From an uncultured Alphaproteobacteria bacterium (GTDB lineage: Bacteria > Pseudomonadota > Alphaproteobacteria > Rs-D84), in the NCBI GenBank assembly GCA_944389555.1, contig CALXMU010000005.1, positions 1-49,841 of the forward strand: a stretch of DNA of 49,841 nt, in the 5' to 3' direction. The position numbers and the translations under genes were made by a program. Below the pieces are notes generated by a model, which searched no databases, had not been told where the DNA came from, and saw only the letters and a program-made list of their open reading frames with translations. Positions 5,152 through 13,865 of this stretch are shown piece after piece. Numbering within the stretch: position 1 is the first letter of the stretch; every line of letters starts with the position of its first letter.

Positions 5152-5916
5152 TTAGAAGTTTACGCGAAATGAGGCCATAATATTACTGATATTATCAACG
5201 CCACCTGCACGTACGTTCCAACCGAAACCGTTTCCAATCATCATTTGGTACTGATACATTATATCAATGCCTATCAAATCATTTAACATTACGTTGAAAC
5301 CAAGAGTTGCCCGCGGCGCAGCAATTACAAATCCGTCAGCCCCACCAGCACCGTCAAACTTATACATACCAGCAGCAGCTCCTAATCCCATAAATGGTAC
5401 AAAACGGCGGCGATATGTGATGTCACCAGTTTGGATATAGCGGCGGGCGAAGTCAAAGTATAACATACCACCAATTGTTTGATAATTTGCCTGTGCATCA
5501 TCAATGTCAGAAAAATTGAAAGTAGATTCTTGGAAGTCTATCTCTGTACGCACATAAGATGACAGATTCCAACCAAGCCCTATTTGAGTTGTCCAACTGC
5601 CAGCGCTGCTGTATTCTTTATCGCCTAACTTTGCTTTATCCGTTGCAAAAGGAAGGTTTAACCCACCACCTGCGCGCATATACATTTTAGTTGGGATGAA
5701 TAATTGGATATCAGAATTATAACCAGCATCGGCCGTTTGATAAACGTCTAACCCTAATTCACCAGGAGCCGGGTCTGGTACGTCTACGTTAGCGCGTGCG
5801 CTGACCAAATCCAAGCCTTCTAATATTTCAGCGCGAAACTGGTCATCGCTATAACTTGCTAGCGCAGGCGTTGCTAATAGCATAGGTAGAACCACTAGAT
5901 AAGATATCTTTTTCAT
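5152..5916 (-). CDS. Outer-membrane beta-barrel protein
   Basis: 254 residues. Signal peptide ending in ALA (about 1-20), a linker with DVPDPAPGELGLDVY, then repeated strands (SWTTQIGLGWNLSSYVRTEI, FVPFMGLGAAAGMY, ATLGFNVMLNDLIGIDIMY) and C-terminal NF. Layout and terminal Phe indicate an eight-to-ten-stranded outer-membrane barrel. It is first in the order barrel-barrel-RNA methyltransferase on the minus strand and divergent from lpxI across a 91-bp gap. No substrate can be assigned. Confidence 0.7.
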   Translation of the reverse strand: MKKISYLVVLPMLLATPALASYSDDQFRAEILEGLDLVSARANVDVPDPAPGELGLDVYQTADAGYNSDIQLFIPTKMYMRAGGGLNLPFATDKAKLGDKEYSSAGSWTTQIGLGWNLSSYVRTEIDFQESTFNFSDIDDAQANYQTIGGMLYFDFARRYIQTGDITYRRRFVPFMGLGAAAGMYKFDGAGGADGFVIAAPRATLGFNVMLNDLIGIDIMYQYQMMIGNGFGWNVRAGGVDNISNIMASFRVNF

Positions 5917-6007
5917 ATTTATTTCACCCAGTATTTATATAATCAATATTAGTTTAGCATAAATTGAAACTTGATTCCAGCCCGATTTATTCGTACCATT
6001 ACGTGAA

Positions 6008-6841
6008 ATGAAGAAAAATATAAAAAAATCAGATAAAAAAATTGCTCTAATTGCAGGGGCACTTGATTTACCATTTTTTACGCGTGATGCATTACGTCGG
6101 GCAGGTTGGGAAGTATACGTCATAGGATTAAAGAATTTTTATGACCCACGATTAGAACCTGATATGGTTATGCGCATAGGTGGCGTGTGGCCGGCAGTTC
6201 GTGAAGTTCGGCGTCGTGGTATACATAAATTGACTTTCGTAGGGGCATTAGGGCACCCAAATTTATCGGACGTACGACCAGATTTATGGTCAATAGGTTT
6301 GTTATTTAGCATTTTGAAAAATCAACGGGGGTATGATTCAATGGCAGTTGCATTAAATAAAGCATTGGAAAAGCGAGGGTTTGAGATTATTGCTGCACAA
6401 GACGTTGCGCCAGAACTAACTTTTCAAAAGGCAGGCGTTCAGACCAAGGTAAAACCATCTGCTTGTGACGAGAAAGATATACAGCGAGCGATAGAAGTTT
6501 CGCATACTATTGGGGCGGCAGATATAGGTGCATCGGTCGTTGTTGATAAGCAGGTAATTGCTGTTGAGGCGGCAGAAGGAACTGCAAAGATGCTAGAACG
6601 CGTTGTAGAAATGCGAAAGAACCATAAGAAATCAAGCGGTGTTTTTGCTAAAATGACGAAACCTGGACAAGATTTAAGAATAGATATTCCTGCAATAGGT
6701 GTTGATACGGTAAAAGCTGTTGCCGCCGCGGGTTTAAGGGGAATTGTGGTAAATACGAAAACTTGCTTTGTCGTAAATAAGGACGCAGTTATAAAGCAAG
6801 CAAATGATAAAAAGATTTTTATTGTTGCAATAGACGAATAA
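6008..6841 (+). CDS. lpxI: UDP-2,3-diacylglucosamine pyrophosphatase
   Basis: 277 residues. It hydrolyses UDP-2,3-diacylglucosamine to lipid X in lipid A synthesis on the inner-membrane face; LpxI replaces LpxH in most alphaproteobacteria. Recognised by IALIAGALDLPF at the start, VGALGHPNLSDVRPD, DIGASVVVDKQVIAVEAAEG with EGT..M, and the C-terminal KPGQDLRIDIPAIG block of the DUF1009 family. The usual lpxD-fabZ-lpxA neighbours are not in the window. It shares a bidirectional terminator with the lipoprotein gene downstream. Confidence 0.93.
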   Translation: MKKNIKKSDKKIALIAGALDLPFFTRDALRRAGWEVYVIGLKNFYDPRLEPDMVMRIGGVWPAVREVRRRGIHKLTFVGALGHPNLSDVRPDLWSIGLLFSILKNQRGYDSMAVALNKALEKRGFEIIAAQDVAPELTFQKAGVQTKVKPSACDEKDIQRAIEVSHTIGAADIGASVVVDKQVIAVEAAEGTAKMLERVVEMRKNHKKSSGVFAKMTKPGQDLRIDIPAIGVDTVKAVAAAGLRGIVVNTKTCFVVNKDAVIKQANDKKIFIVAIDE

Positions 6842-6868
6842 AAAATCCCGCGAATGCGGGATTTTTTT
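6841..6868. terminator. Bidirectional terminator between lpxI and the small lipoprotein gene
   Basis: AAAAATCCCGC-GAAT-GCGGGATTTTT is a perfect hairpin with an A-run before and a T-run after. The T-run overlaps the stop codon of the minus-strand lipoprotein gene. Confidence 0.9.
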
Positions 6869-7016
6869 AGCAACCACCAGTTGCGTTTCCAATCAGTTTA
6901 GAAATAGAAATATCTTTGTGTAATAGGAAGTCGTATTCGCAATTGCCTTGTTTATAAGAACCAGTACATGCGGCAAGTGTCATAACAGCAAATAATGCTA
7001 ACATTACTTTTTTCAT
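6867..7016 (-). CDS. Small lipoprotein, 49 residues
   Basis: Starts at ATG 7016 with a clear AAGGAGA site 6 bases upstream; longer in-frame starts have none. MKKVMLALFAVMTLAAC is a lipoprotein signal with lipobox LAAC, so Cys17 would be lipidated. The mature part is about 33 residues (TGSYKQGNCEYDFLLHKDIS, then ISKLIGNATGGC) with two further Cys that could form a disulfide. No family recognised. It is last in a likely run of two glycosyltransferases, yraN and this gene. Confidence 0.7.
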   Translation of the reverse strand: MKKVMLALFAVMTLAACTGSYKQGNCEYDFLLHKDISISKLIGNATGGC

Positions 7017-7084
7017 ATGCTTCTCCTTATTTGTATGAAGTGTACGAAACATTATAAAATAAACGGTCTTCGTTTGCAAGAAAA

Positions 7085-7429
7085 CTATATTGCGCCGCGA
7101 ATCCACCGGATTTTGTATAGAGAATTTATCACAATTATGTCAAATCTGGCGTCACCAGTCCAATGGTTGTTCGCTATATAGGTTTCTGCGGCGCGTCTTA
7201 AACGGGTACTTTGTGCGGTGGTTACCGCTTCTAATCCCTTTATGATATTCGAACGATGCTTTACTTCAATAAAAGCAAGCAAGTTGCCACGTTTAGCGAT
7301 GATATCAATTTCTGCGCGACCGGTATTTCGCCCAGTTACGTAACGGCGTTTTAGTATCTTAAAACCATGAATACGTAGATACGCACATGCGATAAGTTCA
7401 GAAAATAATCCTGTTTTATAAGAATTCAT
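7085..7429 (-). CDS. YraN/UPF0102 family nuclease-like protein
   Basis: 114 residues from ATG 7429, or 127 from a TTG at 7468 directly after the upstream stop. The family start (GxxaExxAxxyLxxxGfxiL) favours 7429, although no ribosome-binding site is obvious for either. Motifs: GLFSELIACAYLRIHGFKIL, GRAEIDIIA and LAFIEVKHR, the Glu-Asp-Glu-x-Lys core of the Holliday-junction-resolvase/endonuclease fold. In alphaproteobacteria yraN often sits beside rsmI or gshB; here it follows glycosyltransferases. Exact role unknown; usually presumed to be in DNA repair. Confidence 0.85.
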   Translation of the reverse strand: MNSYKTGLFSELIACAYLRIHGFKILKRRYVTGRNTGRAEIDIIAKRGNLLAFIEVKHRSNIIKGLEAVTTAQSTRLRRAAETYIANNHWTGDARFDIIVINSLYKIRWIRGAI

Positions 7430-7468
7430 GTTATTTTTATTATAAATAAATTTTATGATTTTTTTCAA

Positions 7469-8278
7469 TCATTTATCATCGTTAATTTTGTAAACAGGTA
7501 TTTTAAATATTTTTATTTTATTGTTTTGAATTCTGAATAAAAAGCGTCGTATTTTATTTCCAATTTTTATTATTGTGTTTAAGTATATGTATTTTCGCAT
7601 CTGTGGGTATTTGTTATGCATTTGTTTTACCATGGCTTTATGTTCTGGTCTATGTTGCCAGTTTCTGGACTCGTTTTTTTCTTTTATACGATAGTAAAAT
7701 AGTATTTCCGGTATTCTATAAATTTTTTTATTGTGGTTAAAAATTAGGTTTAACCAAAAGTCGTAGTCTTCCAGTGCTACTTTGAAATCGTTTGAATAAC
7801 CACCGCAAGCCATAAAATCTGATTTGCGTAATAATGCGGCACTGACCAAGCAATTATCAATTGTCATATTTCGCTTGGTCGGTTTGGGTAACTTTAACTC
7901 ACCAGTTTCATTGCCAAACATCATAACGCGACATGTGATAATGTCACCATCGCCAGATTGTAAGTGTCGGTACATTTTTTCTAAAGTATTTTCTGCGATT
8001 ATATCATCGCTATCCAGAGGAAAAACTAAATCATATTTTGCGCTTTTTATACCAAAGTTACGTGTTGCCACAACACCGGAATTTTTGCGTTTTATTATTC
8101 TTATACGAGAATCTTTTTGTGCATATGATTCAAGAATTTCTTGGCTGTTATCAGTACTACCGTCATTGATGCATATAATTTCTATATCTTTAAATGTTTG
8201 CGCCAATACAGAATTTAGACACTCTGCTAAATATTTACCTGTATTATATACTGGTATGACGACGCTTATTTTATCCAT
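7469..8278 (-). CDS. Family 2 glycosyltransferase
   Basis: 269 residues. N-terminal GT-A fold: ISVVIPVYNTGKYLAECLNS, the nucleotide-binding INDGSTDNS, and the metal-binding LDSDD (about 91-95), then LEDYDFWLNL as acceptor-side motif. The C-terminal basic tail ends IKIFKIPVYKI. It transfers a sugar from a nucleotide donor to a surface glycan, in the cytoplasm at the membrane. It ends with TGA. The gene lies 3 bases after the second GT2, so the two are co-transcribed. Donor and acceptor unknown. Confidence 0.88.
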   Translation of the reverse strand: MDKISVVIPVYNTGKYLAECLNSVLAQTFKDIEIICINDGSTDNSQEILESYAQKDSRIRIIKRKNSGVVATRNFGIKSAKYDLVFPLDSDDIIAENTLEKMYRHLQSGDGDIITCRVMMFGNETGELKLPKPTKRNMTIDNCLVSAALLRKSDFMACGGYSNDFKVALEDYDFWLNLIFNHNKKIYRIPEILFYYRIKEKNESRNWQHRPEHKAMVKQMHNKYPQMRKYIYLNTIIKIGNKIRRFLFRIQNNKIKIFKIPVYKINDDK

Positions 8279-8281
8279 TGG

Positions 8282-9124
8282 CTATTTCCATTTTATTTTG
8301 AATACCGGTATAAACTCAAACAGCTGAATCCAATTATTTTTGATTTTTAATAGCGGGATAAAACCGAATAAACGTAATCTAAAGCGAGTCCCTGTTTTTC
8401 CTTCTTGTTCTTTTATCATATTATAGTATACAGGGTATTTATTACGTAATTCAGATGATATTGCACGCCAAGCATTATGCATTTTTTCTTTTTGACATAT
8501 AGTTGTCATATTTGTGTGCGTCCTGTATTCGACCAGTACTTTCTGAATATTATAAAAATGCGTTACATCCATTAAGCGCGCCCATAATCTATAATCTTCT
8601 GATGGAGAAAAAAAGTCTTCGTATACTATGTTGTTATCCGTTAGAACTGATTTTCTTATCATTGCTGCAGTATGAGCGGCGCAACAATTTTGTATCATAT
8701 TTATTTTTATGTCTAAATCATTTTCTGGTGTTTGCCAAACGAAATTTTCTTTACCGAAAAATTTCATCCAACCTGAAACTACTCCGATTGCGGGATTTTT
8801 GTCCAGGACGTCAACTTGCCATTTTAATCTATCTGGTACGGAAATATCGTCGTGGTCAAATATGGCGATATATTCACCTTGTGCCTGCTTCAGTAATTTA
8901 TTTCTTGATGCCGAAATGCCAATGTTTTTATCGTTTTTTATATATTTTATGCGATTGTCTTTATATGAAGAAATTATTCGTTCAAGTTCTTTATTTTCTG
9001 GGCTATCGTTTATTATCAGGAACTCAAAATCTTTAAAAGTTTGATTTAATATGGACTCTATACATTGACGTAAGTGTGCAGGATTAGTGTTATAAACAGG
9101 CGTTAAAACTGATACACGTGGCAC
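8282..9124 (-). CDS. Family 2 glycosyltransferase
   Basis: 280 residues from a GTG start (AGAGGG site 8 bases upstream). VSVLTPVYNTNPAHLRQCIE, IINDSP, metal-binding IFDHDD (about 91-96), and SPSEDYRLWARLM mark a GT-A family 2 enzyme. The tail carries two copies of a short hydrophobic motif, LFGFIPLLKIK and LFEFIPVFKIK, also seen in variant form at the ends of other transferases in this window. Probably acts with the adjacent GT2 on lipopolysaccharide or another surface polymer. Confidence 0.88.
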   Translation of the reverse strand: MPRVSVLTPVYNTNPAHLRQCIESILNQTFKDFEFLIINDSPENKELERIISSYKDNRIKYIKNDKNIGISASRNKLLKQAQGEYIAIFDHDDISVPDRLKWQVDVLDKNPAIGVVSGWMKFFGKENFVWQTPENDLDIKINMIQNCCAAHTAAMIRKSVLTDNNIVYEDFFSPSEDYRLWARLMDVTHFYNIQKVLVEYRTHTNMTTICQKEKMHNAWRAISSELRNKYPVYYNMIKEQEGKTGTRFRLRLFGFIPLLKIKNNWIQLFEFIPVFKIKWK

Positions 9125-9190
9125 GACATTCCCTCTAAGTTGAGGTATATTTTACAATTCCACTTTATTAAAGTATACAGGATTAGAAAC

Positions 9191-9979
9191 CTAAAAAGCA
9201 TAGGGTTTGGCGGGAAAATTCTCTCGTGCAGCCTGAATGTTTTTTGCCACATCTGATGTGTATCTTCCCATATCAACCAAGTCTAACGAACCATAATAAG
9301 CTGTCATCATAGGGTCATAAGAATTGTTTGTTGAAATCCATTTGTCCGTTCCAGAGTTTGGGGCGCCGTATTTATCAAGCACACCTTGCCAGAAGGCTAA
9401 TATTTTCTTTTCTTGTTGATCAGTAAATTTTTCGTGTGCGCCTTCTATTTCGTTTACGTCGTTATTGTAAACGATACGCCATACCACGTTTTCATCGGCG
9501 TTACTGGTAAAGTATACAGTTATCGTTTCACCGGTATTTTCTCGCACTAAATGTAATTCAGAGGCGTATAATAAACCGCGATTTTTTGCCAAAGAGTTTA
9601 TACACTGGTCTAATTCAGCAGGTACGACAATACCTTGTTGCCGACATTCGTAATCTAGGTTGTATTTCCATTCTTTCTGTATGGAGTAAATGATACTATC
9701 TTTTTCACGCGGTGCGTACAAACCTTTTATTTTGAAGAACAAAGTTTCAACATCATCAAATGACATACCCAACATAATTCCTGCAATATCAAAATTATTT
9801 ACAGTTACAGGTTCTGCACCTGGGTTTAGTGATACAGAATCAGTAGTTAAGTCGGAATCCCCACTTTCTGTGATGGCGAAATTACTGAAATCAAATTCAT
9901 CGGTTGCCGCGCAACATACAGAAATGCCAGTTAGCAGTAATATAAAAAATGTACCGAAAATTTTTAATTTTACTCGCAT
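9191..9979 (-). CDS. Secreted protein of unknown function
   Basis: 262 residues. A signal peptide (about 1-25, ending CCAA) is followed by a low-complexity acidic stretch to about residue 60 and a folded domain starting FDIAGIMLGMSFDDVETLFF. That phrase ('GI.lGms.deV...l') is typical of periplasmic proteins with a DUF-type 'lGms' domain. It follows two VirB8-like genes by 4 bases, so it probably works in the periplasm with them. No enzyme motif seen. Confidence 0.6.
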   Translation of the reverse strand: MRVKLKIFGTFFILLLTGISVCCAATDEFDFSNFAITESGDSDLTTDSVSLNPGAEPVTVNNFDIAGIMLGMSFDDVETLFFKIKGLYAPREKDSIIYSIQKEWKYNLDYECRQQGIVVPAELDQCINSLAKNRGLLYASELHLVRENTGETITVYFTSNADENVVWRIVYNNDVNEIEGAHEKFTDQQEKKILAFWQGVLDKYGAPNSGTDKWISTNNSYDPMMTAYYGSLDLVDMGRYTSDVAKNIQAARENFPAKPYAF

Positions 9980-9983
9980 ATAT

Positions 9984-10625
9984 CTATCCTTGAATAATCT
10001 GATTTACACGAAATTTAAATACTGCTGCTGGGTCACCGCCTTCTTCAAGGTAGTTATGTAGCACATCGATATTAACATTATCTATCATTCCCATTTCATA
10101 ACTTATGTCCATATACATTGTACCGCGGGTAACGGTAGGTTGTATAGAAAAGTCGTTGGGTTTTTCCCACGTAGTCAGTTCATAATTTACCACCCAGTAT
10201 TTACTACCGTTCGGTTGATATATTTTATCAATGACTTTTGCAATACGCATTGATTTATTTTCTGCCAATTGCTGAATAATTGCCGCTTCATTAGTATACC
10301 ACTCATCAAATACCGCAGTTGAAGACATCAGTGCAAGTGCGCTATCAGCTTTTGTCCGTCGTGCAATATTTTCTGTGTCTGGGGCCGCATAGAAATATTC
10401 GGATATATACTTACGAACCAATAAATCCATAAATTGAGTTTCACCTATATATTCTGGCGTTTGAGGAACACCAGGACGCTGAGAAGATAAATTATTAGGC
10501 TGAAAAAAGAAAGGGTATATTTTTTGATTTGAACCAGCATCGTATATTCCGCCGACTAAATATATCGCCACCCCGGTCAGTGCCAGTAAAATTAAACCCG
10601 CAAAGAACATAATAATTTTTTTCAT
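9984..10625 (-). CDS. VirB8-like (NTF2-fold) inner-membrane protein, second copy
   Basis: 213 residues: short cytoplasmic N-terminus, one transmembrane helix (about 4-24) and a periplasmic domain. QFMDLLVRKYISEYFYAAPD, VFDEWYTNEA, and YWVVNYELTTW fit the helix-then-sheet layout of VirB8. Its ATG overlaps the TGA stop of the upstream VirB8-like gene (TGATG), implying coupled translation. VirB8 nucleates the inner-membrane complex of type IV secretion systems. No VirB4, B9, B10 or D4 gene is in the window. Assignment is by fold pattern and neighbour. Confidence 0.5.
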   Translation of the reverse strand: MKKIIMFFAGLILLALTGVAIYLVGGIYDAGSNQKIYPFFFQPNNLSSQRPGVPQTPEYIGETQFMDLLVRKYISEYFYAAPDTENIARRTKADSALALMSSTAVFDEWYTNEAAIIQQLAENKSMRIAKVIDKIYQPNGSKYWVVNYELTTWEKPNDFSIQPTVTRGTMYMDISYEMGMIDNVNIDVLHNYLEEGGDPAAVFKFRVNQIIQG

Positions 10626-11326
10626 CAGTTCATTTTATACGCGTTAAAATCCGCAACATAATAACCCAAAGTTTGCGGATAAGAAGATACGTTTCGTGCC
10701 ACTTTTACGAAAGCAACTATGTCCATATCCCCTGAAATATTTGATTGTACAGTTGCATTTATTTTCCATGTACCCCCGACATCTTTTATTTGATCTACTG
10801 GTTCAATTTGAATTGTTGATTTATCCAGCACCCAGCGTTCACCATTTGAAACGCGTATCTGATAATCTGGTATAACGTCGTATATGAACCTAGAAAATAA
10901 TTCTTCTCCAGTTACACAGAATAAAGAACAACTTTTATCATCATAAGGTCTTATGCTTTCCGCACCGCATGATTCAGAACGTTTACAAGTTTTCCATATG
11001 GCTTCGTTTATTGAAGAGTCTGAAGATATGGTAAACCAATTTTCCGTAAAATTTCCGACAACCGCTTGCTGTACAGACCATAGGGCAGGGTATTCAATTG
11101 GACCGTTATCGTGAGAATGACCGATAACGTTCCACTGTCCTGTGACATCATCTATTGATACTATAAACGGGTCAATGCGTTGCGAACGCGTTGCCCATAA
11201 TAACATTGCACACATAAAGATTATCAGCACGAATAACACGCACGAAGCAATCGCCATAAATCTTGATATAGCGATGCGTGACCCCGCAGGGAACGCGGGC
11301 GTGTTAAAATTGCTTGGATAATCCAA
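10625..11326 (-). CDS. VirB8-like type IV secretion protein
   Basis: 233 residues: transmembrane helix about 23-47, then a periplasmic domain. SQRIDPFIVSIDDVTGQWNV is the 'P.vv.vD..tG.v' opening of VirB8. The C-terminal block (WKINATVQ, MDIVAFVKVARN, YPQTLGYYVADFNAYKM) matches the family's final strands. Four cysteines in the middle (CKRSESC, CSLFC) are unusual and may form disulfides. It is followed by a second VirB8-like gene and a secreted protein, and preceded by a 48-residue lipoprotein of VirB7 size. Confidence 0.6.
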   Translation of the reverse strand: MDYPSNFNTPAFPAGSRIAISRFMAIASCVLFVLIIFMCAMLLWATRSQRIDPFIVSIDDVTGQWNVIGHSHDNGPIEYPALWSVQQAVVGNFTENWFTISSDSSINEAIWKTCKRSESCGAESIRPYDDKSCSLFCVTGEELFSRFIYDVIPDYQIRVSNGERWVLDKSTIQIEPVDQIKDVGGTWKINATVQSNISGDMDIVAFVKVARNVSSYPQTLGYYVADFNAYKMN

Positions 11327-11349
11327 CTATTTCCCTCCGTATTAAATGG

Positions 11350-11496
11350 TTAGGCTTGATATACCATTATGCAGGCGCAAGGACTTAGTTTAAGTTCGTT
11401 ATTATCATATCCAACGCCGACTGGTTCGCGGTCATAAATTTGCCCGCAACCGGCTAATACCAAAGCAACAAAGAAACCTAATAAAACTTTCTTCAT
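11350..11496 (-). CDS. Small lipoprotein, 48 residues (VirB7-like by size and place)
   Basis: Begins at ATG 11496 behind AAGGGGGAAA; a longer in-frame start is rejected for lack of such a site. MKKVLLGFFVALVLAGC is a lipoprotein signal with lipobox LAGC. The mature peptide (GQIYDREPVGVGYDNNELKL, then SPCACIMVYQA) has a CAC pair. VirB7 of type IV systems is a lipoprotein of this length encoded next to virB8, so it may be the VirB7 equivalent. That is inference from size, lipobox and position only. Confidence 0.6.
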   Translation of the reverse strand: MKKVLLGFFVALVLAGCGQIYDREPVGVGYDNNELKLSPCACIMVYQA

Positions 11497-11564
11497 ATCT
11501 TTTCCCCCTTGATTTATTAAATTATAAGAAAAATTCGTTACCCCGGTCAAGATATAAAACAAAA

Positions 11565-11585
11565 GGTTGATGCATTTCATCAACC
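11565..11585 (-). terminator. Terminator after bamA
   Basis: GGTTGATG (11565-11572) pairs with CATCAACC (11578-11585). On the minus strand it is followed by TTTTGTTTT. It separates the envelope operon from the lipoprotein/VirB8-like genes. Confidence 0.8.
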
Positions 11586-11593
11586 TTTTTACT

Positions 11594-13864
11594 TTAGAAC
11601 TGTGTTTCAAACGATAACAAGAACCTTTGTTCTCTATCATACTTGTTCATTTTTAACGGCCAACCCCAACTGAAATTCATTGGCCCCATTGGGGTATTCC
11701 AGTAAATACCAACGCCGACCGATGTACGTAAGTCACTGTCGATATAATTAGGATACCCAAGGTATGTATACTCTTGCTTTGGTGGTTTACCTAAAATTCC
11801 ATAATCAAAGAATACGAAACCTTTTACTTGATATTCATCTGGTATAAATATAGGGAAGTTTAATTGAGTAGAACCGTTAATTTTCCACATACCACCCAAA
11901 GAGTAAGTAGTGTATAACCAGTTTCTTGAACCGACGCCTGCGATATCAAAACCGCGCAGACTTTCGCCACCCAAGAAATAGCGATAAACACGAGATATAT
12001 AATCGCCATCCAACGGTTGTAATAATCCGAAATCTAAAGATGTACGCAGTTGCCATCTATCGTCAAAGAATTTTACCATACCAGTAATGTCTGCACTATA
12101 GCGCATATAAGTTTCTGTACCGCCGAAACCAGTATATGCTACGCCAAGATTGCCTACCACACCTGTATGAGTATTTTGTTCAAAGTTGGTGTCCAGGTTG
12201 TAATACCGTAAGTAAGTTCCTAATGTATATAAGGTAGCGTCGCGCCAACCTGTCGCAGATTGTAAATCATAGTTTTGGTCAAACGAAGCAGATAATCTAA
12301 CATTTTGAGACCAATGGTCAGTCAATTTCCACCCCATACGACCAGCAACGGTTAAAGAGTCGCGGTCATATCCGAACCCACCAAGCGAAGAATAATCATA
12401 CATTGTGTACGATACATCAAAACCAGCAGACAGCGGGCGCCCGAATAGGTAAGGTTCTGTGAAACTGAATAAAGCTTGCTTTTGATATTGCGCAATGGAG
12501 CCACGTAATTGAACTACTTGCCCACGTCCCATAAAGTTCGTTTCTGTTATGCCAGCGTCAACCATAAAACCGTTTATGTTTGACCAACCGAAGCCGCCAG
12601 ACAATTCACCTGTTGGTTGTTCTTCAACCTCTATGTCCAGGTTTATCATATTTGCATCTGCAATACGGTTAGGTACCATTTGTACGTTTTTGAAATATCT
12701 AGTACGCATTAAGTTTTGGCGACCTTCTTCAATTGTTTGTAAAGAGAACGGGTCACCAGAGCGCATAGGAATCAGTTGTTCAATTACGGAATCAAACGTA
12801 CGAACATTACCAAGAATATTTATATTATTCAGATAAATGCGATTAGTTTTTTCAATCTGAAATTCCATATCAATGGTTTGGTTGTCGTCATTTTTTGTTG
12901 GTACCGGATTGACGGTTATAAAAGCATATCCATGGTCTGCAACGGCACCACGTAGGGCAGAAATAGTTTCATCAACCAAATCAATATTATATACGTCACC
13001 ATTTTCCATTTTTATTACGTCGTACAGTTCTTCATCTGGTACGTCGGGGAACGGGTTCTTTACGGTCAATTTTCCAAATTTATATTTTTTCCCTTCGTCA
13101 ACTGTGAAAGTAACTGAGTAATATTGTCTATCTGGTGTGAAAACGCCGTTTACATTGGTAACATTTATATCAACATACCCATTACGCATATAGAACTGAC
13201 GCAACATTTGTTGGTCATACATAATTCTATCTTCGTCAAATACATCAAATTGCGTCATAAAACGCCACCATGCATGCTCACGCGATAAAATTTGGTCGCG
13301 TAAAGTAGAATCACGAAAAACTTTATTCCCTTCAAAATCAATGCTTGTTATATAAGTAGGGTGACCTTCATCAATTTCATAAACAACATTTACGCGGTTA
13401 TTATCTAAAGTAATTTTTTGAGGTTCTATTTTTGTGCCGAAAAAACCTTTACGTTGATAAACAGTTAACATCCGTTGAACGTCCGCACCTATTACGGACT
13501 CGTCATATGGATCGCGAGACTTCATGCGAAGTTCTTTTTTTAAATCATCCGTAGATATTTCATCATTACCTTCAATCGTTACCATATTTACGGTTGGGGA
13601 TTCTGATATATCTATTTTTAATACGTTACCAGACATTCTGACGCTTACCGTTGAAAAGTAACCACTTTCTTGCAATTTTTTTGCAATTTGATTTGTGTCA
13701 TCTGCGTTTACATTATCGCCAACTTTTACGTCGGATAAAATACGAATTGATTCAGCGTCCATACGCTGGTTACCGCTGACATCTATGCGCGATACAGTTG
13801 CAGCCTCTGCAATTTGGGCAATCATGATAGCGGTAGTTGTAAATAAAAGATTTTTCTTATTCAT
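11594..13864 (-). CDS. bamA: Outer-membrane protein assembly factor BamA
   Basis: 756 residues. It is the essential Omp85 insertase that folds barrels into the outer membrane. Signal peptide 1-21 (ending AEA), five POTRA domains across about 24-420 (for example VSRIDVSGNQRMDAESIRIL at the first, RIYLNNINILGNVRTFDSVI at the fifth), then a 16-stranded barrel. The barrel carries the loop-6 motif LRGF and ends in Phe (SFETQF). Directly downstream of rseP (1-bp gap) as in most alphaproteobacteria. The usual downstream ompH/skp-lpxD genes are absent; a terminator follows instead. Confidence 0.96.
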   Translation of the reverse strand: MNKKNLLFTTTAIMIAQIAEAATVSRIDVSGNQRMDAESIRILSDVKVGDNVNADDTNQIAKKLQESGYFSTVSVRMSGNVLKIDISESPTVNMVTIEGNDEISTDDLKKELRMKSRDPYDESVIGADVQRMLTVYQRKGFFGTKIEPQKITLDNNRVNVVYEIDEGHPTYITSIDFEGNKVFRDSTLRDQILSREHAWWRFMTQFDVFDEDRIMYDQQMLRQFYMRNGYVDINVTNVNGVFTPDRQYYSVTFTVDEGKKYKFGKLTVKNPFPDVPDEELYDVIKMENGDVYNIDLVDETISALRGAVADHGYAFITVNPVPTKNDDNQTIDMEFQIEKTNRIYLNNINILGNVRTFDSVIEQLIPMRSGDPFSLQTIEEGRQNLMRTRYFKNVQMVPNRIADANMINLDIEVEEQPTGELSGGFGWSNINGFMVDAGITETNFMGRGQVVQLRGSIAQYQKQALFSFTEPYLFGRPLSAGFDVSYTMYDYSSLGGFGYDRDSLTVAGRMGWKLTDHWSQNVRLSASFDQNYDLQSATGWRDATLYTLGTYLRYYNLDTNFEQNTHTGVVGNLGVAYTGFGGTETYMRYSADITGMVKFFDDRWQLRTSLDFGLLQPLDGDYISRVYRYFLGGESLRGFDIAGVGSRNWLYTTYSLGGMWKINGSTQLNFPIFIPDEYQVKGFVFFDYGILGKPPKQEYTYLGYPNYIDSDLRTSVGVGIYWNTPMGPMNFSWGWPLKMNKYDREQRFLLSFETQF

Positions 13865-13865
13865 T

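Noticed and set aside
11594-13864. Possible frame problem or fusion in the long bamA reading frame
   Set aside because: Five POTRA domains and a complete barrel fit one ordinary BamA.
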